64,000 bases of DNA from Bacillus salacetis (GCF_003581585.1 NZ_QXIR01000023.1:1-64000); one strand, 5' to 3'. Positions 18,554 to 28,176 are shown, counted from the first letter of the stretch. Program-made: numbers and translations. Notes: generated by a model from the letters alone, not told the origin.

Positions 18554-19771
18554 ATGATAAGGTTTAACAGGCTTTTAGGCGATATCGAATTAAAAAAAGA
18601 CATTGTGTTCCTATTGTTGATAGGCGGCTTATATTCAATGAGTGTAGCTTTATCCAACACCTTTGTGAATATTTATTTATGGAAGCAGTCAGGCGAGTAT
18701 CTGGACCTCGGCATCTATAACTTGACAGTTGTCATTTTTCAGCCGCTGACCTTTATATTGGCGGGAAGGTGGGCGAAGAAAATTGACAGGGTCATCGTTT
18801 TGAGGATAGGGGTCATCTTTTTGGCATGTTTCTATTTATCGGTTTTGTTTTTTGGTGAGAATGCCGGAAGCAATCTAGTAATATTGGGTGCATTGCTGGG
18901 AATCGGTTACGGCTTTTATTGGCTGGCGTTCAATGTACTCACCTTTGAGATTACTGAGCCGGAGACAAGGGATTTTTTTAATGGATTTCTAGGGACGCTT
19001 ACTTCCGCGGGAGGTATGGTCGGCCCTATTCTGGCGGGGTATATCATTTCAAGATTTACTTCATACCAGGGGTATACGATTGTTTTCGGACTTTCCCTCG
19101 GCTTGTTTTCACTGGCTGTGATTTTAAGTTTCTTTCTTAAGAGGCGACCTGCACACGGCAGATATTTCTTCATGAGGATACTTAAAGAAAGAAAAAATGA
19201 CGAAAACTGGCGTCTGATAACAAATGCGCACTTCTTCCAGGGGCTGAGAGAGGGTACATTTGTATTCATCATATCGGTTTTCGTATTCATCAGTACCGGA
19301 AGTGAATTTGCCATCGGTAAGTTTGGACTGATCAATTCTGGAATTGCTTTTGTCGGTTATTTCCTGACATCAAGATTGATTAAGAAGGAGTATCGAAAAA
19401 GATCGATATTGGCTGGGGGTGTATTATTGTATCTGGCCATCTTTTTGATTGTTTTCGACTTAACCTACGGAAAGCTGCTGATATATGCCGGTACCATTGC
19501 GATTGCGTACCCGCTTCTGCTCGTCCCCTATATATCCATGACCTATGATGTAATCGGGAAAGGATGGAAGGCTGCCGAAATGAGAATAGAATATATTGTC
19601 GTCAGAGAAATCTTCATCAACATGGGCAGGATTGTTTCCATTCTGGCATTCATATTCACCATCACATTCTTTAATCAGGAAAAGAGCATACCCATATTGC
19701 TTCTGATCCTTGGTTCGGGCCATACCTTCATTTACTTGTTCATACGGAAAGTGAACCTTTCTGCTACTTGA
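18554..19771 (+). CDS. yqgE: MFS transporter (YqgE-like)
   Basis: 405-residue major-facilitator protein with about 12 hydrophobic segments. The N-terminal half starts IVFLLLIGGLYSMSVALSNTFVNIYL; the loop AGRWAKKIDRVIVLR is a degenerate MFS motif A between TM2 and TM3. The substrate is unknown. I start at ATG 18554 behind GGGGAG; an upstream in-frame ATG at 18494 lies inside the sodA terminator and is not used. Position between sodA and pbpA matches YqgE. Confidence 0.88.
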   Translation: MIRFNRLLGDIELKKDIVFLLLIGGLYSMSVALSNTFVNIYLWKQSGEYLDLGIYNLTVVIFQPLTFILAGRWAKKIDRVIVLRIGVIFLACFYLSVLFFGENAGSNLVILGALLGIGYGFYWLAFNVLTFEITEPETRDFFNGFLGTLTSAGGMVGPILAGYIISRFTSYQGYTIVFGLSLGLFSLAVILSFFLKRRPAHGRYFFMRILKERKNDENWRLITNAHFFQGLREGTFVFIISVFVFISTGSEFAIGKFGLINSGIAFVGYFLTSRLIKKEYRKRSILAGGVLLYLAIFLIVFDLTYGKLLIYAGTIAIAYPLLLVPYISMTYDVIGKGWKAAEMRIEYIVVREIFINMGRIVSILAFIFTITFFNQEKSIPILLLILGSGHTFIYLFIRKVNLSAT

Positions 19772-19777
19772 TCATCT

Positions 19778-19809
19778 TAAGCGGGGAAGATTCTTTCTTC
19801 CCCGCTTAT
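19778..19809 (+). terminator. Terminator of yqgE
   Basis: AAGCGGGGAAGA / TTCTTCCCCGCTT hairpin with 4-base loop; the trailing T content is modest. Confidence 0.8.
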
Positions 19810-19944
19810 TAAAATGGAAAATATTTATTTAGTATCCAGTAGATGTTATGGGTGGAAATAGGCCATTATTTTCTATAATATAAAGAGTATGAGAATTGTT
19901 TCTGTCATTACTAGGAATATATATATAGGAAGGACTTGAAGAGC

Positions 19945-22155
19945 TTGAAAAAGAACAAAAATAAGAAAAAGACACATGTCCCCATTCGCATGAACATCTT
20001 GTTCTTTGCGGTCTTTTTATTATTTTCTTTATTGATCCTGCGCCTTGGTGTGGTGCAGATAGTATCAGGGGAAGAATATAAACGGGAAGTCGAAAGAACA
20101 GAAGATGTGCTTGTCAATAACAGTGTTCCCAGAGGGAAGATCTATGATCGCGTTGGGAATGTCATTGTCGACAATACCCCTATGAACGCCATCACTTATA
20201 CACGGACGCAGTCTACCAAAACGGATGAAATAATGGATGTTGCCCGCAAACTTGCACAACTGATTGAAATGGACACAGATGCAGTAAGGGACCGTGACAA
20301 AAAAGATTATTGGATATTGAATAACAAAGATGAGGCTGATGAAAAAGTTTCGAAAAAAGAGAAAGCTAAAATCAGCAGCAATGAAGACCTTTCCGAAGAC
20401 GAAATCAACTCCAAAATTTATCAGCTAACACTGGACAGAATAACGGAAAAAGACCTGGAGTCCTTAACAAACCAGGATATGGAAGACCTGGCCATTTTCC
20501 GGGAAATGAACAGCGGATATGCTCTATCTCCGCAAATGGTCAAGAATAAAGGAGTTTCACAGGAGGAGTTCGCCAGGGTGAGCGAACATCTTTCCGAACT
20601 GCCTGGTGTAAATACTACAACAGACTGGGAAAGAACTTATGTGTTTGATAAAACGTTACGCTCCATTCTGGGTAATGTATCCTCTTCAAGGGAAGGCCTT
20701 CCGAGTGAAATGGTAGATTACTATTTAGCAAGGGATTATAACCGTAATGACCGGGTCGGAAAGACCTACCTTGAGTTACAATATGAGGATGTCCTCAAAG
20801 GACAGAAAGAAAAGATCAAGAACATCACGAAAGACGGCAGCGTACTGGAATCAGTATTGATCCAGGAAGGTCAGCGCGGGAAAGATGTCGTCCTGACCAT
20901 TGATATGGAACTTCAGCAGGAAGTGGAGAAAATTGTAACAGAAGAGCTTCTGAAGAATGTTCATAAGTCAGAATCCAGATATTTAGACCGCGCTTTTGTC
21001 GTTATGATGGATCCTAACACAGGAGAAGTTTTGGCAATGGTCGGCAAAAAATATGCCAAAGATCCAAATACAGGTGAATACAGAATTGAAGATTATGCCC
21101 TCGGCACTTATACGAGCTTCTATGAAGTGGGCTCGGTTGTAAAGGGTGCGACTGTATTGACCGGCTATATGACGGGTGTTTTAAATCAAGGTGAAGTAAT
21201 TCGCGATGAACCAATTAAAATTAAAGATACGCCTATAAAGAAATCCTGGTATGGCGGGAGTAGAACATTGACGGATCAGCAGGCCCTGGAGGTATCTTCC
21301 AATGGATACATGTGGAAGGTTGCTATGAGGATTGCCGGAAATCCGTACTATGTGCGGGATGCCCCTATCAGCGGTTCTGCAAAAGATCTTGATACCATGA
21401 GAAATCACTTCGCTCAATTCGGCCTTGGGGTCAAAACGGGAATTGACTTGCCTGGTGAAGTAGATGGGTATAAAGGAACGTTTGATCAGCCTGGTAATAT
21501 GATGGACTTTGCCATCGGCCAGTTTGATACGTATACACCTTTACAGTTGGCACAATATGTTTCAACTATTGCGAATGACGGTTATCGGGTCCAGCCGCAT
21601 ATCCTGAAGGAAATCCGAAAGCCCAGCGGTGAAAAGGAAAGCATGGGCCCTGTTGAAACAGTCAAACAGCCTCAAATCATGAATAAAGTAGATGTGACTC
21701 AGAATCAAATTGAGCATGTTCAAGGCGGGTTCTATAGGGTGTACCATAATTATCCCAGCGGGACTGCATCCAAGGAATTCCATGATGCCCCATATGTCGC
21801 AGCTGGTAAATCAGGAACAGCTGAAGCCCGTTACAGGGATCCTGTCAGTGGAAATTATTATGATACTTATAACACTACACTGATTGGCTATGCCCCTTAT
21901 AGTCAACCTGAAGTTGCGTTTTCCACAGTTGTTCCTTGGTCGCATGTAAAGGATGATCCTTATATCAACAAAATCATCTCAAGAAAAATCATGGATGCCT
22001 ATTATGATTTGAAGAAAAAACGTGAAAAGGAAGGCATGAACTCATCAGAAGTCGAAAGCAAGGTAGAGAATGTAGATGATGCCTCCCAGCTTCAGGAGGA
22101 AACTCGTGAAGAGAATGCCGAGGAAAATGGCGGCGACAGCTCGACAGAAGAATAA
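19945..22155 (+). CDS. pbpA: Penicillin-binding protein 2A (class B transpeptidase)
   Basis: Monofunctional transpeptidase of lateral-wall synthesis, anchored by one N-terminal TM (NILFFAVFLLFSLLILRLGVVQ) with the catalytic domain outside. Penicillin-binding motifs: SxxK in GSVVK near residue 397, SxN in SSNG near 452, KTG-type KSGT near 622. An N-terminal dimerisation domain (SVPRGKIYDRVGNVIVDN) and an Asp/Glu/Lys-rich insert precede it, and the tail is acidic. Length (736) is slightly above B. subtilis PBP2A. AGGAAGGA sits 10 bases before the TTG at 19945; the TTG at 19936 would be too close to it. Confidence 0.93.
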   Translation: MKKNKNKKKTHVPIRMNILFFAVFLLFSLLILRLGVVQIVSGEEYKREVERTEDVLVNNSVPRGKIYDRVGNVIVDNTPMNAITYTRTQSTKTDEIMDVARKLAQLIEMDTDAVRDRDKKDYWILNNKDEADEKVSKKEKAKISSNEDLSEDEINSKIYQLTLDRITEKDLESLTNQDMEDLAIFREMNSGYALSPQMVKNKGVSQEEFARVSEHLSELPGVNTTTDWERTYVFDKTLRSILGNVSSSREGLPSEMVDYYLARDYNRNDRVGKTYLELQYEDVLKGQKEKIKNITKDGSVLESVLIQEGQRGKDVVLTIDMELQQEVEKIVTEELLKNVHKSESRYLDRAFVVMMDPNTGEVLAMVGKKYAKDPNTGEYRIEDYALGTYTSFYEVGSVVKGATVLTGYMTGVLNQGEVIRDEPIKIKDTPIKKSWYGGSRTLTDQQALEVSSNGYMWKVAMRIAGNPYYVRDAPISGSAKDLDTMRNHFAQFGLGVKTGIDLPGEVDGYKGTFDQPGNMMDFAIGQFDTYTPLQLAQYVSTIANDGYRVQPHILKEIRKPSGEKESMGPVETVKQPQIMNKVDVTQNQIEHVQGGFYRVYHNYPSGTASKEFHDAPYVAAGKSGTAEARYRDPVSGNYYDTYNTTLIGYAPYSQPEVAFSTVVPWSHVKDDPYINKIISRKIMDAYYDLKKKREKEGMNSSEVESKVENVDDASQLQEETREENAEENGGDSSTEE

Positions 22156-22161
22156 TGTAAT

Positions 22162-22199
22162 AAAAACGGGACCTTCCAAAAGTGGAAGGTCCCGTTTTT
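22162..22199 (+). terminator. Terminator of pbpA
   Basis: AAAAACGGGACCTTCC / GGAAGGTCCCGTTTTT, perfect 16-pair stem with 6-base loop. Confidence 0.95.
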
Positions 22200-22271
22200 C
22201 ATGTCAATCGTTGTACAACCCGAGCAATCCATAGCCCGCTCACTAGTCAAATAAACAAGAAAAAAGTCGAA

Positions 22272-22310
22272 TTTACAAAACCTTTACATTCGATTAAAAC
22301 CGCATTAACA
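22272..22310 (+). promoter_or_regulatory. Pho box of the pst operon
   Basis: TTTACA (22272), TTTACA (22283), TTAAAA (22294), TTAACA (22305) recur at exact 11-base steps, the arrangement bound by phosphorylated PhoP. TATTAT/TATTAC at 22317-22330 are candidate -10 elements. Upstream of pstS, so phosphate-starvation induction is strongly expected. Confidence 0.85.
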
Positions 22311-22376
22311 CTTCTCTATTATTCTATTACTCGTAGGCAAGATAAAAACAAAATTTGCTTTAGGGGGAATTTAGGA

Positions 22377-23366
22377 ATGAAGAACTTCAAAGGACTGCTT
22401 CTATTAGTAGTAATGGCGGCTGTAGTAATGTTCACTGCTGCTTGCGGATCCAACAACGGTAACAACACTGCCAACAATGGCGGAGACAATGCTGAAGGTG
22501 GAGACGAAGCTTCAGTCGAAGGAAGCGTAGTAATCGACGGTTCTGGTACAGTATATCCGTTCATGGCTCAAATGGCTGAGAATTACATGACTGAAAATGA
22601 AAATGTTTCTGTAGAAGTAAGCCGTGCAGGTACATCTGCAGGATTTAAGAAGTTCTTAGTTGAAGAAGGCGGAACAGACTTCAACGATGCATCCCGACAA
22701 ATCAAGGACGAAGAAAAAGCTCAAGCTGAAGAGCTTGGTATAGATCCAATGGAATTCCAAGTTGCTCTTGATGGTTTGACTTTCGTCATCAACCCTGAAA
22801 ATGACTGGGCAACCGAAATGACTCAAGAAGAAGTAGTGAACATCTTCCTTGCTGAAGGCGGAGTAACTAAATGGTCTGATATCAACCCTGAATGGCCGGA
22901 TGAAGAAATCAAGCCGATGGGTCCAAATGAAAACCATGGAACCAACGAATTCATGTACGAAACAATCATGGAAGAAAAAGACTTTGTAGACAGCATCAAC
23001 TTGCAGCAAGAGTACTCTACTCTGGTTGACCTAGTATCAAAAGACAAGAACGCCATTGCATTCTTCGGTTACGGTTACTATGAAAACAACAAAGATAAAC
23101 TAGGTGCAGTAGCAGTAGACTTTGGCAACGGACCGGTTGAACCAAGCCTTGAAACCATCGGACTTGACGATGCACCATATGCACCATTTACCCGCCCTGT
23201 ATTCACTTACTTGAATGTGAACTTGGCGAAGGAAAAGGCGCAAGTTCTTGATTATGCTAAATACATTATGAACAATGCTCAAGACGTTGCTGCTGAAACT
23301 GGTTTTGCTCCACTTTCAGACGAAACAATTGAAGAGAACCTATCTAAGTTAGAAGAAATTAAATAA
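22377..23366 (+). CDS. pstS: Phosphate-binding lipoprotein PstS
   Basis: Extracellular lipid-anchored binding protein of the high-affinity phosphate ABC importer. A signal peptide (LLLLVVMAAVVMF) ends in lipobox TAAC with C23 as the lipidated residue, followed by an Asn/Gly-rich linker to about residue 44. Phosphate-contacting motifs DGSGTVYP and SRAGTSAGF follow. The ATG at 22377 has AGGGGGAA upstream; the open frame extends further back only by running through the leader. First gene of pstS-pstC-pstA-pstB-phoU, behind a Pho box. Confidence 0.96.
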   Translation: MKNFKGLLLLVVMAAVVMFTAACGSNNGNNTANNGGDNAEGGDEASVEGSVVIDGSGTVYPFMAQMAENYMTENENVSVEVSRAGTSAGFKKFLVEEGGTDFNDASRQIKDEEKAQAEELGIDPMEFQVALDGLTFVINPENDWATEMTQEEVVNIFLAEGGVTKWSDINPEWPDEEIKPMGPNENHGTNEFMYETIMEEKDFVDSINLQQEYSTLVDLVSKDKNAIAFFGYGYYENNKDKLGAVAVDFGNGPVEPSLETIGLDDAPYAPFTRPVFTYLNVNLAKEKAQVLDYAKYIMNNAQDVAAETGFAPLSDETIEENLSKLEEIK

Positions 23367-23490
23367 TTCATTGAGTTATTTTCTGAAAAACTCGGAAGAT
23401 GAGAAGTGAAATCCTTCTCATCTTCTTGTGTGTTAATAATATACAGGAATTTTATTCCTGCATGGATGAAGGATGAAAGGGGTTATCATC

Positions 23491-24438
23491 ATGAAGGATC
23501 TAGGAACCCAGGATAAATTGAATGTTCGTGAGATGATTGAAGAAAAAAAGAGCACTGTGAACATCAATTCTGTCATGGAAAAATTCGTTCCGAAATTTTT
23601 GTTTGCCATAGCGGCAATTTCCATATTTACGACAATCGGAATTGTCATTACTTTATTGACAGAAACGGTCAATTTCTTTAGGGATGTTCCTTTTCTTGAC
23701 TTTTTTACAGGGACTGAATTAAATCCAATCGGAAGAGAACCGCAGTTTGGGGTACTGCCGTTGCTGACAGGAACAATCATATCTTCTGTCATAGCCATGT
23801 TTGTTGCAATTCCGATAGGCTTGATGTCAGCTGTATATCTGAGTGAATATGCTACTGAAAGAGTAAGAAGAACACTTAAGCCTATTCTTGAAATCCTTGC
23901 GGGAATTCCGACAATCGTATACGGATTCTTTGCATTCACATTTGTGACTCCTCTATTAAGATCATTTATTCCTGCTCTTGAGCCCACGAATATCCTCAGT
24001 CCAGGAATAGTAATGGGAATCATGATCATCCCGATGGTGGCATCTCTTTCTGAGGATGCTATGAGTTCTGTACCCAACTCGATGAGAGAAGGAGCACTGG
24101 CACTTGGTGCAACAAAGCTCGAAGTGACTTGGAAAGTAGTAATTCCTGCTGCTATTTCCGGCATAATATCTTCCTTTGTATTAGGTATATCCCGTGCGAT
24201 TGGGGAAACGATGATTGTTACGATTGCTTCTGGAAGCAACAAGAACTTCACGTTTGATATCACCCAGTCCATGCAGACGATGACGGCGTATATCGTAGAA
24301 GTGACCGGCGGTGAAGCTGCAGCCGGAACAACTATTTACTACAGTCTTTACGCAGTAGCTATGACACTATTTGTTTTTACATTAATAATGAACTTGATTG
24401 CACAATATATTTCTCGTAGATTCAGGGAGGAATATTGA
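23491..24438 (+). CDS. pstC: Phosphate ABC transporter permease PstC
   Basis: Inner-membrane permease, 315 residues with six TM segments. The periplasmic loop after TM1 carries FFTGTELNPIGREPQFGVLP, characteristic of PstC, and the cytoplasmic EAA loop reads SMREGALALGATKLEVTWKV. I use the second ATG (23491), with AAAGGGG 8 bases upstream; the first (23473) has no room for a site. It ends 1 base before pstA starts. Confidence 0.95.
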   Translation: MKDLGTQDKLNVREMIEEKKSTVNINSVMEKFVPKFLFAIAAISIFTTIGIVITLLTETVNFFRDVPFLDFFTGTELNPIGREPQFGVLPLLTGTIISSVIAMFVAIPIGLMSAVYLSEYATERVRRTLKPILEILAGIPTIVYGFFAFTFVTPLLRSFIPALEPTNILSPGIVMGIMIIPMVASLSEDAMSSVPNSMREGALALGATKLEVTWKVVIPAAISGIISSFVLGISRAIGETMIVTIASGSNKNFTFDITQSMQTMTAYIVEVTGGEAAAGTTIYYSLYAVAMTLFVFTLIMNLIAQYISRRFREEY

Positions 24439-24439
24439 T

Positions 24440-25324
24440 ATGAAATATGTAGACGCACAACAAGTACAGAAAAATATGGGACAGCGCTTATTCAAAAATA
24501 AGCTGGCCAAAGCGGTTTTCTTATTATCCATTTTATTCGGATTAGCTGTTTTGATCACGTTAATCTATCGTGTGGTCAACGACAGTCTTGGCTGGATCGA
24601 TTTAAATTTCCTTTCCGGGAAACTTTCTGTGAATCCTGAAAAAGCCGGAATATTTGGTGCCATTCTCGGGACATTATGGCTCATGCTGGTTGTGGCGCCA
24701 GTGACGATGTTCCTTGGCGTCGGCACAGCTATATATCTTGAAGAATATGCAAAAGAAGGCAAGCTGAAGAGCATCATCCAAACCAATATCAGTAACCTTG
24801 CAGGTGTACCTTCAGTCGTTTTCGGAATCCTTGGTTTAACTGTTTTTGTCCGCATGGCTGATCTGGGGAATATTGTATTGGCTGGTGGATTGACCATGTC
24901 CTTGCTCGTTCTTCCTATCGTTGTTGTGGCAAGCCAGGAAGCTTTAAGAGCTGTTCCTCAATTTTTGAGAGAAGCATCATATGGAATGGGAGCGACGAAG
25001 TGGCAGACCGTCAAGAATATTGTTCTGCCAACTGCCATTCCGGGAATCCTGACGGGTGTAATCCTTGCACTATCACGCGCAATTGGTGAAACGGCACCAC
25101 TTGTAGTTATCGGTATTCCGGCATTGTTAATTCCTCTGCCTGAAGGTGTTTTCGATAAATTCACGGTTATGCCGATGCAGATTTATTACTGGACAGTCGA
25201 TTCTGCATTGACAGATGAATATGCCTTTTTAGCGGCGGCTACGATCGTTGTATTGTTGATTGTGTTGTTTGCTATGAACTCAATCGCGATTATCATCAGA
25301 AACAAATTTCAAAAGAGATTTTAA
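24440..25324 (+). CDS. pstA: Phosphate ABC transporter permease PstA
   Basis: Second permease subunit, 294 residues. TM1 is AVFLLSILFGLAVLITLIYRV; the EAA loop is QFLREASYGMGATKWQTVKNI; RAIGETAPLVVIG follows, as in other PstA proteins. ATG at 24440 is preceded by GGGAGGAA inside the end of pstC. Pairs with PstC to form the channel and with PstB for energy. Confidence 0.95.
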   Translation: MKYVDAQQVQKNMGQRLFKNKLAKAVFLLSILFGLAVLITLIYRVVNDSLGWIDLNFLSGKLSVNPEKAGIFGAILGTLWLMLVVAPVTMFLGVGTAIYLEEYAKEGKLKSIIQTNISNLAGVPSVVFGILGLTVFVRMADLGNIVLAGGLTMSLLVLPIVVVASQEALRAVPQFLREASYGMGATKWQTVKNIVLPTAIPGILTGVILALSRAIGETAPLVVIGIPALLIPLPEGVFDKFTVMPMQIYYWTVDSALTDEYAFLAAATIVVLLIVLFAMNSIAIIIRNKFQKRF

Positions 25325-25347
25325 TTTAATCTTGGGAGGTTTTCACA

Positions 25348-26175
25348 ATGGCAGTACTATCTGATAATGAAAGAAAAAGCAAGGTTACTTTAAATGACGA
25401 TATAAACAGAAGCCAAAAGCAAAACATTGTCTACGAAACGAAAGATCTTAATCTTTGGTATGGTGAAGATAAGGCATTGAAGAATATCAACCTTGCGATT
25501 AATGAAAATGAAGTCACAGCCATCATCGGACCTTCAGGGTGCGGTAAATCGACTTTTATTAAAACGTTGAACAGGATGGTCGAACTGATTCCTGTAGTCC
25601 GTATTTCCGGGGATATTGCCTACCGGAACCAAAGCATACTCAATAAATCATTTACAGTTGAAGATTTAAGGACAAGAGTCGGGATGGTATTCCAAAAGCC
25701 GAATCCATTTCCAAAATCAATCTATGATAATGTTGCTTACGGTCCAAGGATCCATGGCATCAAAAATAAAAAGGTCCTTGACGAGATAGTGGAGAAAAGC
25801 CTTAGAGGTGCAGCAATCTGGGATGAAGTCAAAGACCGTTTAAAAGAAAATGCTTACGGCCTCTCAGGCGGTCAGCAGCAGCGTTTGTGCATTGCACGCT
25901 GCCTTGCGATCGAACCGGATGTCATCCTTATGGATGAACCGACTTCGGCACTTGATCCAATCTCTACTTTAAAGGTGGAAGAACTGGTACAAGACCTGAA
26001 AAAAGACTACAGCATCATCATTGTAACGCATAACATGCAGCAGGCTGCACGTATTTCTGATAAGACGGCATTCTTCTTGAACGGTGAGGTCATCGAGTTC
26101 GACAAAACAGACACAATTTTCTCTACACCTAGTGATAAGAGAACAGAAGATTATATCTCAGGAAGATTTGGTTGA
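25348..26175 (+). CDS. pstB: Phosphate ABC transporter ATPase PstB
   Basis: 275 residues. Walker [10 protein letters not shown] near 58-66, Q-loop [10 protein letters not shown] specific to PstB, signature LSGGQQQRL, Walker [15 protein letters not shown] and switch [17 protein letters not shown] precedes the ATG. B. subtilis has two pstB paralogues; only one is here. Confidence 0.97.
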   Translation: MAVLSDNERKSKVTLNDDINRSQKQNIVYETKDLNLWYGEDKALKNINLAINENEVTAIIGPSGCGKSTFIKTLNRMVELIPVVRISGDIAYRNQSILNKSFTVEDLRTRVGMVFQKPNPFPKSIYDNVAYGPRIHGIKNKKVLDEIVEKSLRGAAIWDEVKDRLKENAYGLSGGQQQRLCIARCLAIEPDVILMDEPTSALDPISTLKVEELVQDLKKDYSIIIVTHNMQQAARISDKTAFFLNGEVIEFDKTDTIFSTPSDKRTEDYISGRFG

Positions 26176-26209
26176 AATTTGGTCAATTTGAACATACGGA
26201 GGGGTATTC

Positions 26210-26866
26210 ATGGCTAGAGGACAATTTGATGAAAGTCTGCAGGATTTGCAATCCAAATTAATGGAGCTGGGCAGACTTGCCAATACAGCACTTGATGCAA
26301 GTGTTAAAGCGCTGGAAGAACAAGATATTGAAAAAGCATTGGAAATCATAGAAGATGATACACATGCAGATTTACTTGAAGAAGAAATAAATGATATTGC
26401 AATTCTCCTGATTGCTAAACAGCAGCCGGTCGCTACTGACCTTCGCAGGATCATTGTTACGATTAAGGTCGCTTCCGATATTGAAAGGATCGCAGATTTT
26501 GCAGTGAATATTGCAAAATCCACCATAAGGATTGGCAAGGAGCCGTTGATAAAGCCAATTCAGAACATTAAAAAGATGTATTCCCTGACATCAAACATGA
26601 TTAATTTGACACTAGAATCCTTTGTAGAGGAAGATGTTGTCAAAGCGAAAAAAATAGCTGATTTAGATGACGAAGTTGATGATTTATATGGTGAAACGAT
26701 CAAGGAATTGTTGTCATTAAATAAGCAAAAGCCGGAGTTCACTGACCAGATCACGCAGTTGTCCTTTATCTGCCGTTATCTTGAGCGTGCTGCAGATCAT
26801 GCGACAAATGTAGCTGAAGGTGTATTCTATCTGGTTAAAGGGAGACGCTTTGATTTAAATGCATAG
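26210..26866 (+). CDS. phoU: Phosphate-signalling protein PhoU
   Basis: Cytosolic all-helical protein (218 residues, two PhoU repeats) that couples Pst transport to PhoR/PhoP signalling and negatively controls it in many bacteria. Repeats show the metal-site pattern: RIIVTIKVASDIERIADFAVNI near 84 and ICRYLERAADHATNVAEG near 185. GGAGGGG precedes the ATG. B. subtilis itself has no phoU at its pst operon as I recall, so the Pho circuit here may be wired more like that of other bacteria. Confidence 0.95.
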   Translation: MARGQFDESLQDLQSKLMELGRLANTALDASVKALEEQDIEKALEIIEDDTHADLLEEEINDIAILLIAKQQPVATDLRRIIVTIKVASDIERIADFAVNIAKSTIRIGKEPLIKPIQNIKKMYSLTSNMINLTLESFVEEDVVKAKKIADLDDEVDDLYGETIKELLSLNKQKPEFTDQITQLSFICRYLERAADHATNVAEGVFYLVKGRRFDLNA

Positions 26867-26873
26867 AAATCAG

Positions 26874-26899
26874 AAAAGGCAGCCTGAGGCTGCCTTTTT
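26874..26899. terminator. Terminator of pst-phoU
   Basis: AAAGGCAGCC / GGCTGCCTTTTT with a 3-base loop; shared with the convergent gene. Confidence 0.9.
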
Positions 26900-27365
26900 A
26901 CTCTGTTAAAAGGGTGGATATTTCTTCCAGTGTCATTTCCGAATCGAGCATATATTCTCCGATTTGTATTTTATCGGCCAAGCCGCTGTTTATCAGATAG
27001 CTGTTCAAATCACTGGAGTTCCGAATGATCCCGTTTTTCTCCAGCTCATTTGAAATTTCTTTTGGTGTCATGCCTGGTGATACAGTCAGCGTCATTTTCG
27101 TCAGATTCTTTGTATCACCGCTATTTTGTTTCTCTTCTTTGTCTTCTGCGTGAAGACTACTAGATAATGTATCTACCTGATCTTGCAAGTCGTTTACCTC
27201 TTGGGAGCGTTCCTTTGCTTCTTCCTGTGTAAGGATGACATACCCTTGTGCTTCCAATAAGCTTTCAGGGTCCTCATGATTTTTCATAAAGAAAGAATAG
27301 ATAGCCAATATAATGGCAGAAAGAAAAATCCCTGCTGCAAAAGCTCTTGTACTTTGCTTATTCAT
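26898..27365 (-). CDS. YceG/MltG-related small membrane protein (YqzC-like)
   Basis: 155 residues. One N-terminal TM (AFAAGIFLSAIILAIYSFF), a coiled-coil linker (EEAKERSQEVNDLQDQVDTL), then a C-terminal domain LTVSPGMTPKEISNELEKNGIIRNSSDLNSYL and AD.IQIGEYMLDSEMTLEEI. This C-terminal part resembles the LysM-like substrate-binding module of MltG/YceG, but the catalytic Glu domain is absent. Position next to pst matches YqzC in B. subtilis; I am not certain of the symbol. Operonic with the gene upstream (27377). Confidence 0.6.
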   Translation of the reverse strand: MNKQSTRAFAAGIFLSAIILAIYSFFMKNHEDPESLLEAQGYVILTQEEAKERSQEVNDLQDQVDTLSSSLHAEDKEEKQNSGDTKNLTKMTLTVSPGMTPKEISNELEKNGIIRNSSDLNSYLINSGLADKIQIGEYMLDSEMTLEEISTLLTE

Positions 27366-27376
27366 GAAAACTCCTT

Positions 27377-27736
27377 TCAGACACTTCTATCTTTGATAAT
27401 ATCCTGTACGTCCCTGATCGGCAGTGCAGATTGGTTGGCGATTTGCTCCAGCCCCATACCTTGGGCGTGAAGGGCAAGCACTTGATTTCTTACAATTTCA
27501 TGCACTTTCTTTTTAGGGCTGTTTCCCTGCGGTGCTTGAAAAACCGGCGTTTCATCCATTAACAGTTCTTCCTCGAGCACCTTGAGCCTCTTCTTTACCG
27601 TATAATTCTCCTGCAGAAATTTCATGGACAGCTCCTCCACATCTTTCTCCAATGTCTTATACCTGTCTTTCTGAAAGAAAGAAAGAATAAATAGCAAGGC
27701 AGCAAGTGAAAGCAGGCTGATGATTAGGATTGTCAT
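27377..27736 (-). CDS. Small anchored coiled-coil protein with C-terminal HTH-like segment (YqzD-like)
   Basis: 119 residues. N-terminal TM ILIISLLSLAALLFILSFF, then a heptad-rich coil (YKTLEKDVEELSMKFLQENYTVKKRL). The C-terminal segment VLALHAQGMGLEQIANQSALPIRDVQDII reads like a sigma-70 region 4 or MerR-type helix-turn-helix. A membrane-tethered HTH is unusual and its function is unknown. AAGAGGTGA precedes the ATG; 11 bases separate it from the next gene, so both are cotranscribed. Confidence 0.6.
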   Translation of the reverse strand: MTILIISLLSLAALLFILSFFQKDRYKTLEKDVEELSMKFLQENYTVKKRLKVLEEELLMDETPVFQAPQGNSPKKKVHEIVRNQVLALHAQGMGLEQIANQSALPIRDVQDIIKDRSV

Positions 27737-28176
27737 AAATTCACCTCTTATGAGTTTGCTACCTATTATTTATAGCATAGATTTCTTCTTTTCACTAGAT
27801 GGGATCTGTTTCGCATTGCAGGAAACAAGAATTCTAAGAGTTCATCAGTCCTGTGAGATTTTCTGCTTAAGTTGATTTCATAACTTCCGGGTTACTGGTG
27901 TGAGATCAGGATTCTTTGGTTGCTCGGGTCCATAGGTAAACAGTCAATATTATAGAAGAAACTTGTCGTTTTCCGTTGATGAAGGGATAAATAATTCAGT
28001 AAAACACAAAAAAAAGAATTTTTTTTGCACTTCTTTCTTTGTCTTGGTGCAGGCCAGCAAAATGCGACAAAATGCGTTTATTGTAGGTTTTTGCCCTTGG
28101 TGATACGATTAAATAGAAGAATGAATAGTGTAATAAATGCATATAAACATAAATTTTTTTCCAAGAGGTGAAAAAG
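27737..28176 (+). promoter_or_regulatory. Divergent region with promoter of the glycan operon
   Basis: No gene visible. TTGTAG (28081-28086) and TACGAT (28104-28109) are 17 apart with a TG one base before the -10 (extended -10), a credible sigma-A promoter for the DUF4912 operon. Immediately upstream is a direct repeat AAAATGCG-n3-AAATGCG (28059-28077), and further up a run of A mirrored by a run of T around 28008-28028. Their role is unknown. Confidence 0.45.
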
